Notes under the pieces: model-generated
Database searches by the model: none
Seen by the model: only the letters and a program-made list of their open reading frames with translations
What the model was told of the DNA's origin: nothing
Source: Comamonadaceae bacterium
Lineage (GTDB): Bacteria; Pseudomonadota; Gammaproteobacteria; Burkholderiales; Burkholderiaceae_C
NCBI GenBank assembly: GCA_027488255.1
Contig: JAIYBZ010000035.1
Location: 310,001 to 374,000, forward strand
DNA length: 64,000 nucleotides
Direction of reading: 5' to 3'
Part shown: in pieces, positions 27,480 through 35,792 of the stretch
Layout: each line of letters opens with the position of its first letter
Position numbering within the stretch: position 1 is the first letter of the stretch
Program-made: the position numbers and the translations under genes

Positions 27480-27555
27480 GAAGTGGCATTGTAAAAGGTC
27501 CACTTTCTGTCGGTGCATGGGGCTTCGCTTTTACAATGGGAAGGTTCAAATTTCT
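27480..27555. promoter_or_regulatory. Divergent ispD / mfd promoter region with perfect inverted repeat
   Basis: A perfect 11-base inverted repeat, CATTGTAAAAG (27488-27498) and CTTTTACAATG (27528-27538), flanks 29 bases. Each arm contains TACAAT, a good -10 hexamer, oriented outward: one toward ispD and one toward mfd (27532-27537). Divergent promoters with the -35 elements in the shared centre would fit, but neither -35 is strong. Confidence 0.5.
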
Positions 27556-27587
27556 CACCCCCCTCCTTCACGGCGGGGGGTGTTTTT
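27556..27587 (+). terminator. Terminator-like hairpin in the mfd leader
   Basis: Inverted repeat CACCCCCC (27556-27563) and GGGGGGTG (27575-27582), 11-base loop, then five T residues. It lies between the putative mfd promoter and the mfd start, 24 bases before the ATG, so it could act as an attenuator rather than ending an upstream gene, since the upstream gene points the other way. Confidence 0.55.
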
Positions 27588-27610
27588 GCTTTTTTCTCTT
27601 TCGGCACACC

Positions 27611-30600
27611 ATGCAACTTCCCAGCCTTGTCAACGGCAAACGATTCACCCTGCCCCGCCCAGTGGGCTCGGCCGATGCCGTGTTGCTGGCCGCCTTGGCA
27701 GTCCGCGAGAAAAAAGCCGGCAAGCTCACGGCCATCATCACCAGCGACGCCGCAGATGCTCAGCGGCTGATGGAAGAGCTGGTCTTTTTTGCGCCCGAGT
27801 TGCGGTGCGTGATGTTTCCCGACTGGGAAACCTTGCCCTATGACACCTTTTCGCCTCACCAAGACCTGATCAGCGAGCGCCTGGCCACGTTGTGGCGTAT
27901 CAAGCAGCGCCACCATGCAGAAAGCGCCGATGTGGTGTTGCTGCCCGCCACCACGGCTTTGTATCGCTTGGCCCCACCGTCTTTTTTGGCAGGCTACACC
28001 TTCGAATTCAAGGTCAAACAAAAACTCGACGAAGCCCAGCTCAAGGCGCAATTGACATTGGCGGGGTACTCGCATGTGAGCCAAGTGGTCAGTCCCGGCG
28101 AATATGCGGTGCGTGGCGGCTTGATCGATTTGTTTCCCATGGGCTCTTTGGTGCCCTACCGCGTGGATTTGTTCGACGACGAAATCGACTCCATTCGCAC
28201 CTTTGACCCCGACAGCCAACGCAGTCTCTACCCGGTTCCCGAAGTGCGGCTGTTGCCCGGACGCGAGTTTCCCATGGACGACGCCGCCCGTGCCCGCTTT
28301 CGCGCCCGATGGCGTGAGCTGCTAGAAGGTGACCCGACCAAAAGCCGCATCTACAAAGACATGGGCAATGGCGTGGCCACGGCCGGCATTGAGTACTACC
28401 TGCCGCTGTTTTTTGAAGAAACCGCCACGGTGTTTGATTACCTGGGCGCAGCGGCCAATGCCTCAGGGGGTGAGGCGGCAACCTTGGTCTTGCATAGCGA
28501 TTTAGAGCCCGCGATTCAACGCTTTTGGCAAGACACCAAAGACCGCTACCGCTTGGTGCAAGGCGACCCCGAGCGCCCCGTCTTGCCGCCCGAAGCTTTG
28601 TTTTTGAGCGCAGAGCAGTTTTATGGCTTGTGCAACCAACACGCGCAATTGGCCTTGCGTGCCGGGACCGACGACGAGCCCCATTCGGCTCTGGCGCAGG
28701 CCCTGCCCGACTTGACCGTGGTGCGCGGTGCAGAAGACCCCTTGGCGCGCCTACAAGCCCATTTGCGCCAGAGCGCTCACCGAGTTTTGATCTTGGCCGA
28801 GAGCGATGGTCGCCGCGAAAGTCTGCTTGATTTTGTGCGCTCGAGTGGCCTTGCCCCACCCGTGTTTGACAGCCTGCAAGCGTTTTTGGAGAGCGATGAA
28901 AAAATAGGCATGGCCACGTCCTCGCTCAACCAAGGCTTTCATTGGTTTGCACACGCCATCGACCTGGTCACCGAGACCGAGCTTTTTGCCGCCGGCCCCA
29001 CCACGCGGCGCCGCAAAAAACAAGAACAAGTCAGCGATGTTGAAGCCCTGATCAAAGACCTTTCAGAGCTGAATGTTGGCGATCCGGTGGTGCACAGCCA
29101 GCACGGCATTGGCCGCTATCGGGGCCTGATCAACATGGATCTGGGTGAAAAAAATGAAGACGGCAGTCCCGCCGCGCAAGAATTTTTGGACCTGGAATAC
29201 GCCGACAAAGCCACCCTGTATGTCCCGGTCAGTCAACTGCAACTGATCAGCCGCTACACCGGGGTCAGCGCCGACGAAGCCCCGCTGCACAAATTGGGCT
29301 CGGGGCAATGGGAAAAGGCCAAACGCAAAGCGGCAGAGCAAGTGCGCGATTCGGCGGCGGAGTTGCTCAACATTTACGCCCGCCGTGCCGCACGGCAAGG
29401 CCATGCATTTCGCTACAGCCCGCAAGACTACGAAACTTTTGCCAACGACTTTGGTTTTGAGGAAACGGCCGACCAAAATGCCGCCATCCATTGCGTGATC
29501 CAAGACATGATCAGCCCGCGCCCGATGGACCGCTTGGTCTGCGGCGATGTGGGATTTGGCAAAACCGAAGTGGCCCTGCGTGCCGCTTTCGTTGCCGTCA
29601 CCGGTGGCAAACAAGTGGCACTGTTGGCGCCCACCACCTTGCTGGCTGAGCAGCATTTCCAAACCCTGAAGGACCGCTTTGCAAAATGGCCGGTGCAAAT
29701 TGCCGAGGTCTCGCGCTTCCGTTCAGGCAAAGAAGTCACCGCCGCTTTGAAAGGCATAGCCGATGGCACCGTGGACATCGTGGTGGGCACGCACAAACTG
29801 CTGAGTGAGTCCACGCAATTTCACAATTTGGGCTTGCTGATCATTGACGAAGAACACCGCTTTGGCGTGCGCCACAAAGAGGCCATGAAGGCCCTGCGCG
29901 CCGAAGTGGATGTGCTCACCCTCACGGCAACGCCGATTCCCCGCACCCTGGGCATGGCCCTTGAGGGCTTGCGTGACTTGAGCGTGATTGCCACGGCGCC
30001 GCAACGCCGCTTGGCCATCAAGACCTTTGTGCGCAACGAAGGCACGGGCGTGATTCGCGAGGCTGTGTTGCGCGAACTCAAGCGCGGCGGGCAATGCTAC
30101 TTTTTGCACAACGAAGTCGAGACCATCGAAAACCGCCGTCAAAAACTGGAAGAAATTTTGCCGGAGGCCCGCATCGCGGTGGCGCATGGCCAGATGCCCG
30201 AGCGCGATTTAGAGCGGGTGATGCGCGACTTTGTGGCCCAGCGTTACAACATTTTGTTGTGCTCAACCATCATTGAAACCGGCATCGATGTGCCCACGGC
30301 CAACACCATTGTCATCAGCCGTGCCGACAAGTTTGGCTTGGCCCAGTTGCATCAATTGCGTGGACGTGTGGGCCGCAGCCACCACCAAGCCTATGCCTAT
30401 TTGATGGTGCCCGAAATTCAAGGTCTGACCAAACAAGCCGCGCAACGGCTGGACGCGATCCAGCAAATGGAAGAATTGGGCAGTGGTTTTTATTTGGCCA
30501 TGCACGATTTAGAAATTCGCGGTGCCGGCGAGGTGTTGGGCGAAAACCAAAGCGGCAATATGCTCGAAGTGGGTTTTCAGCTGTACAACGAAATGCTGTC

Positions 30601-31117
30601 CGAAGCGGTGCGCAGCCTCAAGGCCGGCAAAGAGCCCGACTTGCTCAGCCCTCTTTCGGTCACCACCGACATCAACCTGCACGCCCCTGCCCTGCTGCCC
30701 AACGACTATTGCGGCGATGTGCATTTGCGTTTGAGTTTTTACAAAAAACTGGCCACCGCCAAAAACACCGACCAGATCGATGCCTTGCTGGAAGAACTGG
30801 TGGACCGCTTTGGCAAGCTGCCGCCGCAAACGCAAAACCTGGTGGATGTGCACCGCTTGCGGGTACTGACGCAGCCCTATGGCGTGATCAAAGTGGATGC
30901 TGCGCCGGGCGTGATCCAAATCACCTTCAAACCCAACCCGCCGGTGGACCCGATGGCGATCATTGGTTTGATACAAAAAAACAAGCACATCAAACTGGCC
31001 GGCAATGACAAAATTCGCATCGAGCGTGAGTTGCCTGACCCGAAAATGCGCGCGCAAATGGTGCGCGATGTGCTGCGCAGTTTGGGCTCGCCCAAAACCG
31101 ATGCGGCTCTGGCCTAA
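27611..31117 (+). CDS. mfd: Transcription-repair coupling factor Mfd
   Basis: A 1168-residue SF2 translocase that pushes stalled RNA polymerase off DNA and recruits UvrA to the lesion. The N-terminal UvrB-like region contains DWETLPYDTFSPHQDLISER. The RNA-polymerase interaction domain follows (LNVGDPVVHSQHGIGRYRGL, at about residues 490-520). The motor has Walker A CGDVGFGKTEVALRAAF, motif II DEEHRFG, the motif TLTATPIPRTL, and IIETGIDVPTANT, QLRGRVGRS in the second RecA lobe. The C-terminal domain begins near LPNDYCGDVHLRL. I start at ATG 27611 (MQLPSLVNGKRF); the upstream ATG at 27536 would translate through the leader hairpin. serB follows after 30 bases. Confidence 0.97.
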   Translation: MQLPSLVNGKRFTLPRPVGSADAVLLAALAVREKKAGKLTAIITSDAADAQRLMEELVFFAPELRCVMFPDWETLPYDTFSPHQDLISERLATLWRIKQRHHAESADVVLLPATTALYRLAPPSFLAGYTFEFKVKQKLDEAQLKAQLTLAGYSHVSQVVSPGEYAVRGGLIDLFPMGSLVPYRVDLFDDEIDSIRTFDPDSQRSLYPVPEVRLLPGREFPMDDAARARFRARWRELLEGDPTKSRIYKDMGNGVATAGIEYYLPLFFEETATVFDYLGAAANASGGEAATLVLHSDLEPAIQRFWQDTKDRYRLVQGDPERPVLPPEALFLSAEQFYGLCNQHAQLALRAGTDDEPHSALAQALPDLTVVRGAEDPLARLQAHLRQSAHRVLILAESDGRRESLLDFVRSSGLAPPVFDSLQAFLESDEKIGMATSSLNQGFHWFAHAIDLVTETELFAAGPTTRRRKKQEQVSDVEALIKDLSELNVGDPVVHSQHGIGRYRGLINMDLGEKNEDGSPAAQEFLDLEYADKATLYVPVSQLQLISRYTGVSADEAPLHKLGSGQWEKAKRKAAEQVRDSAAELLNIYARRAARQGHAFRYSPQDYETFANDFGFEETADQNAAIHCVIQDMISPRPMDRLVCGDVGFGKTEVALRAAFVAVTGGKQVALLAPTTLLAEQHFQTLKDRFAKWPVQIAEVSRFRSGKEVTAALKGIADGTVDIVVGTHKLLSESTQFHNLGLLIIDEEHRFGVRHKEAMKALRAEVDVLTLTATPIPRTLGMALEGLRDLSVIATAPQRRLAIKTFVRNEGTGVIREAVLRELKRGGQCYFLHNEVETIENRRQKLEEILPEARIAVAHGQMPERDLERVMRDFVAQRYNILLCSTIIETGIDVPTANTIVISRADKFGLAQLHQLRGRVGRSHHQAYAYLMVPEIQGLTKQAAQRLDAIQQMEELGSGFYLAMHDLEIRGAGEVLGENQSGNMLEVGFQLYNEMLSEAVRSLKAGKEPDLLSPLSVTTDINLHAPALLPNDYCGDVHLRLSFYKKLATAKNTDQIDALLEELVDRFGKLPPQTQNLVDVHRLRVLTQPYGVIKVDAAPGVIQITFKPNPPVDPMAIIGLIQKNKHIKLAGNDKIRIERELPDPKMRAQMVRDVLRSLGSPKTDAALA

Positions 31118-31147
31118 ACCCTGACATTTTACCGAACCTCTTACCCC

Positions 31148-31864
31148 ATGACTCCAGCTTTCGAATTTGCTCCCGGCCTGACGATTCAGGGCTTTCAGGC
31201 CCCCTTGGCGCTGTCTCAGTTCAAACTGATTGCCTTTGACATGGACTCCACGCTCATCAACATCGAGTGCATTGACGAGATTGCCGATGCCGTGGGCCGC
31301 AAGGCCGAGGTGGCGGCCATCACCGAAGCCGCCATGCGCGGCGAAATCACCGATTTCAAAGAGAGCCTGCGCCGTCGTTTGGCCTTGCTGAAAGGGGTGA
31401 CGCTGGCCGACATGGAGCGCGTCTACACCGAGCGCCTGCAGATCAACCCCGGGGCCGCCGAGTTGATTTCGACATGCCACAAAGCGGGCCTGCAAGTGTT
31501 GCTGGTTTCGGGGGGCTTCACCTTTTTTGCCAACCGCGTGAAAGAGCGTCTCAACATCGACTTTGCGCGCTCCAACCAACTCGAAGTGGTGAACGACACA
31601 CTCACCGGCCAGTTGGTCATGCAAAGCTGGGGCGACACCTGCGATGGCCTTGAAAAACGCCGCACTGTGCTCGAGCTGGCCAGCCTGATGGGCATCCAGC
31701 CCAAGCAATGCATTGCCGTGGGCGACGGCGCCAACGACTTGCCGATGATGGGCGTCTCAGGCCTGTCGGTGGCCTACCACGCCAAACCCACAGTGCGCGC
31801 GCAAGCCATGGTGGCGATCAACTCGGGTGGCTTGGACCGCTTGCTGGAAGTCTTGACCGCTTAA
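31148..31864 (+). CDS. serB: Phosphoserine phosphatase
   Basis: A 238-residue HAD-family phosphatase that completes serine biosynthesis. Motif I is AFDMDSTLINIECIDEIA (D-x-D-S-T), motif II the Ser in LLVSGGFTFFANRV, a Lys region in GLEKRRTVLELA, and motif III/IV in AVGDGANDLPMMGVSGLSVA. The protein is shorter than E. coli SerB (322) because it lacks the N-terminal ACT-like part, as in many betaproteobacteria. Its TAA and the TTA stop of the convergent DUF3820 gene share the four bases TTAA. Confidence 0.93.
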   Translation: MTPAFEFAPGLTIQGFQAPLALSQFKLIAFDMDSTLINIECIDEIADAVGRKAEVAAITEAAMRGEITDFKESLRRRLALLKGVTLADMERVYTERLQINPGAAELISTCHKAGLQVLLVSGGFTFFANRVKERLNIDFARSNQLEVVNDTLTGQLVMQSWGDTCDGLEKRRTVLELASLMGIQPKQCIAVGDGANDLPMMGVSGLSVAYHAKPTVRAQAMVAINSGGLDRLLEVLTA

Positions 31865-32130
31865 GCTTGCGGAGGAGCGGCGCTTGATTTTTGATTTGGG
31901 GTTTGCCTTTTTTGCGGCGTGCCCTGGCGCAAAGGCTTGAGCAAATCACTCAGACCGTTGTGGTCGATCTCTTGCATGAGCCGCAACAACTGCCCCACCT
32001 CGCCTTTGGGAAACCCTTCGCGGGCAAACCAATTGAGGTAATTGCCGGGCAAATCTGCAATCAACATGCCCTTGTGTTTGCCATAGGGCATGGGCGTGGT
32101 GACCAGTTTGAGCAAATCGTCAGGCTTCAT
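31861..32130 (-). CDS. DUF3820-family small protein
   Basis: An 89-residue soluble protein. The core, residues 4-62, contains MPYGKHKGMLIADLPGNYLN followed by FPKGEVGQLLRLMQEIDHNG, the hallmark of DUF3820 (the G-K-x-K-G and L-P-x-x-Y-L motif). That family is described as putative quorum-sensing-regulated or nucleic-acid-related, but I know of no firm function. The C-terminal 25 residues are basic and Pro/Gln-rich. It begins inside the end of the upstream alpha/beta hydrolase gene (11-base overlap), so they are co-transcribed. The ATG at 32130 is preferred to a GTG two codons upstream. Confidence 0.85.
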   Translation of the reverse strand: MKPDDLLKLVTTPMPYGKHKGMLIADLPGNYLNWFAREGFPKGEVGQLLRLMQEIDHNGLSDLLKPLRQGTPQKRQTPNQKSSAAPPQA

Positions 32131-32944
32131 GCACACCCTCTGGTGATGGGGTGTCTAACCAAGCGCGCACACTGGCCACAAAAGCCTCTTGGCGCGAGAC
32201 CATGACCCAGTGCCCGCAAGGCAAACCCAGCACCGCACTGCCGGGCTTGGCCGCCACTTTGGCCAGCCATTTGGCCGAATGAAACATGAAGGGTTTGCGT
32301 TCGCCATACACATACAACAGCGGCATCGGCAAATCGATGGGCGCGGCGTGCTTGAGGCCTCCTGCTGTGCCAAACCATTGCATCGCATAGGGATAGTTCA
32401 TGCGGTGGGTGATGTGATCACCTGCCGTGGGGCAGCGCAACCACCGGGCCATGGCACGGGTCATGCGCGTGCCCAAGTTGCCGCCGATTTTCCAGGCCAT
32501 GGCCAGCCACAGTTGGTAAGCCATGACCGCGCACTTGGCCTTGAGGCCCCAACTGCGCAGCAAGGCGCCTGAGTTGTGGTCGCCCACATCCACCGCCACC
32601 ACTCGGGCCACACTTTGCGGGTAGCGCAGTGCAAATTGATAGCCAAACATGCAGCCCCAGTCGTGCAACATCAAGGTCACCGGCCGGTCGGGGCTGATGC
32701 GCAGCACGATCTTTTGCAACAGCTCACACATGTCGTCCAAGCGGGTGACCTCAGGGCCAGACTCAAAGCCGGGCAACGTGAAGCGGGCACAGGTGGCGCG
32801 GTCTTGCAAAGCGGCCACAGTGCCGTCCCACAAGGCGCGGGTATCGGGCCAGCCATGCAGCATCAAAATCACCTCATCGCCCTGCCCCTGCAACCAGACA
32901 TCGGTGCCTTGGACCTTGATGCACAGCTCAGTAGATTCAGCCAT
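32120..32944 (-). CDS. Alpha/beta-fold hydrolase (haloalkane dehalogenase / epoxide hydrolase-like)
   Basis: A 274-residue alpha/beta hydrolase. The early HGWPDTRALWDG is the oxyanion HG motif. The nucleophile elbow reads LMLHDWGCMFGYQF, i.e. H-D-W-G with Asp in the nucleophile position, as in epoxide hydrolases and haloalkane dehalogenases rather than Ser esterases. The C-terminal GLPCGHWVMVSRQEAF carries the catalytic His. There is no signal peptide. It is followed in an overlapping arrangement by the DUF3820 gene and preceded by an aminotransferase gene three bases away, so the three form one transcription unit. The substrate is unknown. Confidence 0.88.
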   Translation of the reverse strand: MAESTELCIKVQGTDVWLQGQGDEVILMLHGWPDTRALWDGTVAALQDRATCARFTLPGFESGPEVTRLDDMCELLQKIVLRISPDRPVTLMLHDWGCMFGYQFALRYPQSVARVVAVDVGDHNSGALLRSWGLKAKCAVMAYQLWLAMAWKIGGNLGTRMTRAMARWLRCPTAGDHITHRMNYPYAMQWFGTAGGLKHAAPIDLPMPLLYVYGERKPFMFHSAKWLAKVAAKPGSAVLGLPCGHWVMVSRQEAFVASVRAWLDTPSPEGVHEA

Positions 32945-32947
32945 GGC

Positions 32948-34144
32948 TCAGAGCGCTTTGGCCAAACGCGACACACCCTCAAGGATTTTGTCTTCGCCCA
33001 CGGTGGCAAAACTGAGGCGGAAAGTGGCCGCATCAGGCTGGGCACAAAAGAACGGCGTTCCGGGCACAAAGGCCACGCCCTGCTCAATGGCTCGCTTGGC
33101 GTAGACATTGCCATCGGCCACCTTGCCACCCACACCCGTTAATCGCGCCCACACAAACAAGCCCCCTTGGGGTTGCATGAACTCGACCGCAGCGCCCAAT
33201 TCGCGGCGCAAGGCATCGCCCATGGTTTTCGCGCGCTGGGCATAGACCTTGCGCACTTGGTCCAGTGTGGCGGGCATGCGTCCCGCTTTCAGATAGTGCG
33301 CCGCAGTGGCTTGCGCAAACGTGCTGGTGTGGGCATCGCTGAACTGCTTGCACATCGTGGCTTTGCCCAGCAAGTCGGCAGGGGCAATCATCCAGCCCAC
33401 ACGCAGGCCGGGGGACAGCACTTTAGAGAGCGAGCCGCAGTGCACCAACCAATCGCGGCTGCCCGGCACTTGGCGGCTCATGGCCAGCAAGCTGGGGGGC
33501 GGCGCATCGCCAAAATACAAATCACCATACGGGTCGTCTTCCACGATCAGGGTTTGGTGTTTCACCGCCAGTTCCAACACGCGTTGGCGGCGCTCTGCAC
33601 TCATCAGCGCACCGCTGGGGTTGCCGAAGGTGGGAATCAGATAAACAAATTTCGGCTTGTGTTCAGCCATGAGCTTTTCCAAGGCGTCGGTGTCCACACC
33701 TTGACCATCGACCGGCGCGCTGATGAGCTCGGCCCCATACAAGCGAAAGCACTGAATGGTGGCCAAAAAAGTAGGCCCTTCCACAATCACTTTGTCACCC
33801 GGGCTGATCATGGTTTTGCCAATCAGATCGAGCGCTTGTTGGCTGCCGGTGGTCACAATCAATTGATCGGGGGCGACGTCTGAAGCGCCTTTTTGCGCCA
33901 TGAATTGCGCCAGTTGTTCGCGCAGCGGACCAAAGCCTTCGGTGGCTCCGTATTGCAAAGCCGCGCCGGGGTCTTGGTTGAGCGCGGCGTTGCTGGCTTC
34001 GCGAATGCCCTCCACATCAAACATGGCACTGTCCGGAAAACCGCCGGCAAAACTGATGATGCCGGGTTTGCCCAGCAACTTGAACAGTTCGCGGATGGCG
34101 GAGGTTTCGACGTTGTTCAGGCGGTCTGCAAACTGCAAAGGCAT
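32948..34144 (-). CDS. PLP-dependent aminotransferase (class I, 2-aminoadipate/MocR-type fold)
   Basis: A 398-residue fold-type I aminotransferase. The PLP lysine is in HCGSLSKVLSPGLRVGWMIA (S-x-S-K), the cofactor Asp in YGDLYFGDAPPP-adjacent LIVEDDPYGD, the Asn in LIPTFGNPSGALMS, and a substrate Arg near FRLSFATVGED. The N-terminus ISFAGGFPDSAMFD is typical of the LysN/2-aminoadipate or multi-substrate aminotransferase group. I start at ATG 34144, because the family sequence begins there and upstream in-frame residues overlap nth on the other strand. It is divergent from nth. The amino-donor specificity is not evident. Confidence 0.9.
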   Translation of the reverse strand: MPLQFADRLNNVETSAIRELFKLLGKPGIISFAGGFPDSAMFDVEGIREASNAALNQDPGAALQYGATEGFGPLREQLAQFMAQKGASDVAPDQLIVTTGSQQALDLIGKTMISPGDKVIVEGPTFLATIQCFRLYGAELISAPVDGQGVDTDALEKLMAEHKPKFVYLIPTFGNPSGALMSAERRQRVLELAVKHQTLIVEDDPYGDLYFGDAPPPSLLAMSRQVPGSRDWLVHCGSLSKVLSPGLRVGWMIAPADLLGKATMCKQFSDAHTSTFAQATAAHYLKAGRMPATLDQVRKVYAQRAKTMGDALRRELGAAVEFMQPQGGLFVWARLTGVGGKVADGNVYAKRAIEQGVAFVPGTPFFCAQPDAATFRLSFATVGEDKILEGVSRLAKAL

Positions 34145-34198
34145 GGTGTATCTTCCCGTGTTGACTTGGCCGTCATTTTGCCAACTTCCAAACTGCCC

Positions 34199-34831
34199 AT
34201 GAAACCCGCACAGATTGAATCCTTCTTTGCCACGCTGAAAGCCGCCAACCCCTTGCCGGTCACGGAGTTGGAGTACACCAGCGTGTTTGAGCTGTTGGCC
34301 GCCGTGTTGCTGTCGGCCCAAGCCACCGACGTCGGGGTGAACAAAGCCACCCGCAAGTTGTTTCCGGTTGCAGGCACGCCCCAAAAAATTTTGGATCTGG
34401 GTCTGGACGGCTTGGAGTCGTACATCAAAACCATTGGGCTTTACCGCAGCAAAGCCAAACACCTCATGGCCACTTGCCAGATTTTGGTCGACCAGTACCA
34501 GGGGCAAGTGCCACGCTCACGTGCCGCATTAGAAGCGCTGCCGGGGGTGGGCCGAAAAACCGCCAATGTGGTGCTCAACTCTGCCTTTGGCGAAGCCACC
34601 ATGGCGGTGGACACCCATATTTTTAGATTGGGCAACCGCACCGGCATGGCACCAGGAAAAACGCCATTGGCCGTCGAGCAGAAGTTGCTCAAGCGCATTC
34701 CTGCGGCGTATTTGGTCGATGCCCACCATTGGCTCATCTTGCATGGCCGCTATGTCTGCCAAGCCCGCAAACCCCAGTGCAGCCAATGTGCGGTGGTCGA
34801 CTTTTGCGGCTACAAGTCGAAAACCGTCTGA
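34199..34831 (+). CDS. nth: Endonuclease III (DNA glycosylase / AP lyase)
   Basis: A 210-residue base-excision repair enzyme that removes oxidised pyrimidines and cleaves abasic sites. The helix-hairpin-helix motif is LEALPGVGRKTANVVL, with the catalytic Lys in VGRKTAN and the catalytic Asp in VDTHIFRLGNR. The C-terminal [4Fe-4S] loop has the exact spacing C-x6-C-x2-C-x5-C in CQARKPQCSQCAVVDFC. Length matches E. coli Nth (211). The real start is ATG 34199; the frame is open much further upstream, but that region is antisense to the aminotransferase gene. Confidence 0.97.
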   Translation: MKPAQIESFFATLKAANPLPVTELEYTSVFELLAAVLLSAQATDVGVNKATRKLFPVAGTPQKILDLGLDGLESYIKTIGLYRSKAKHLMATCQILVDQYQGQVPRSRAALEALPGVGRKTANVVLNSAFGEATMAVDTHIFRLGNRTGMAPGKTPLAVEQKLLKRIPAAYLVDAHHWLILHGRYVCQARKPQCSQCAVVDFCGYKSKTV

Positions 34832-34967
34832 GTCATTTTGGATTCAATTTCTCCCGACAGGGCGGGTAAAATCACCCCCTGCTGAAGACCTGTCTACTGA
34901 AGCTGCTTGTACCGGCGTGCCCTCGGGCCGCCGTGTTTCATTTTCTCGACCGCACACCCCACCCACT

Positions 34968-35792
34968 ATGACGCGAGCCCAGCCGCGTGCCCACTTGAAC
35001 AGCTCTCGTTTGGTGCGTTACTTGACTGAGAACCACATGGCCGATGCCGCCCCCACCGGGGACGATGTCGGGCAAAAGCTGGGCGACTGGTTGAACTTTC
35101 GACAAGCCATTGCCTTGCACGGCGTGCTGCACCCCGAGGCAGCGTCGCCCTCGCCTGCCGCCCGTTTGCAAAAGGCCGTGGCGGTGGCGCCTGAAACCCT
35201 GACTCGGCACGTGCAAAAGCTGCGGGCCCAATTGGAAGAGTCCATCATGCTGAGCGCCCCGCCCGGCTCTGGGCTCAGCCGCATCGAAATGCCCCAAGCG
35301 GAGTTAGAGGAACCCGTCGATATCAAGACGGCTTTTGAGGCCTATCGCCGCTTTTATGCAGCGCACCAGCGGCAAATGGAAAGCAGCGTGCAAAAACTGC
35401 GCGCACAAGTGCGCACTCAACTGCATCAACGTGGGGGAGCCTTACAAAATTTGGCCGAGTTGGATGCGGCGTTTGAGACGATTCTTAACGAGCGCGAAGC
35501 GGCCTTGCTGGCCAAAATGACCTCGCTGCACGAAAAGCGCTTTGTCCAAGCGCTGAAACAACACCTGCAAAAACAAGCACTCGCCACGGCCACGACGACC
35601 TCTGAAGCCTCCGAGCCCTCCTCTGCACCTGACAGTTCTCTTGCCAGTTCTCGTGCCAGTTCTCACGCGAATTGGCTCATGCCCCTGCGCCAATCGATGC
35701 GCTTGGCCCTGATGGCCGATCTGGACACACGCTTGCAGCCCACATTGGGTTTGCTGGAAGCCCTCAACGCCCATTCCCCACGACACACATGA
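34968..35792 (+). CDS. DUF3348-family protein, first gene of a putative motor operon
   Basis: A 274-residue soluble, mostly helical protein. The N-terminal region (LNSSRLVRYLTENH and GQKLGDWLNFRQAIALHGVL) matches the DUF3348 pattern of Burkholderiales. The middle (about 90-190) is charged coiled-coil-like, and a Ser/Ala-rich linker (about 205-235) precedes a short C-terminal helix. There is no signal peptide and no membrane segment. Its stop overlaps the start of the DUF802 gene by ATGA, so translation of this cytoplasmic protein is coupled to the channel-like protein that follows. ATG 34968 is the first plausible start after nth. A TAAAAT -10-like element lies at 34867-34872. Function unknown; a cytoplasmic partner of the complex is an inference. 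Confidence 0.85.
   Translation: MTRAQPRAHLNSSRLVRYLTENHMADAAPTGDDVGQKLGDWLNFRQAIALHGVLHPEAASPSPAARLQKAVAVAPETLTRHVQKLRAQLEESIMLSAPPGSGLSRIEMPQAELEEPVDIKTAFEAYRRFYAAHQRQMESSVQKLRAQVRTQLHQRGGALQNLAELDAAFETILNEREAALLAKMTSLHEKRFVQALKQHLQKQALATATTTSEASEPSSAPDSSLASSRASSHANWLMPLRQSMRLALMADLDTRLQPTLGLLEALNAHSPRHT

Noticed and set aside
27536..27610. N-terminal extension of Mfd from ATG 27536
   Set aside because: The extra 25 residues would be translated from the -10 region and the leader hairpin; the conserved N-terminus begins at ATG 27611.
30509..31708. A 399-codon minus-strand frame opposite mfd and serB
   Set aside because: Overlaps two conserved genes on the other strand and shows no domain pattern.
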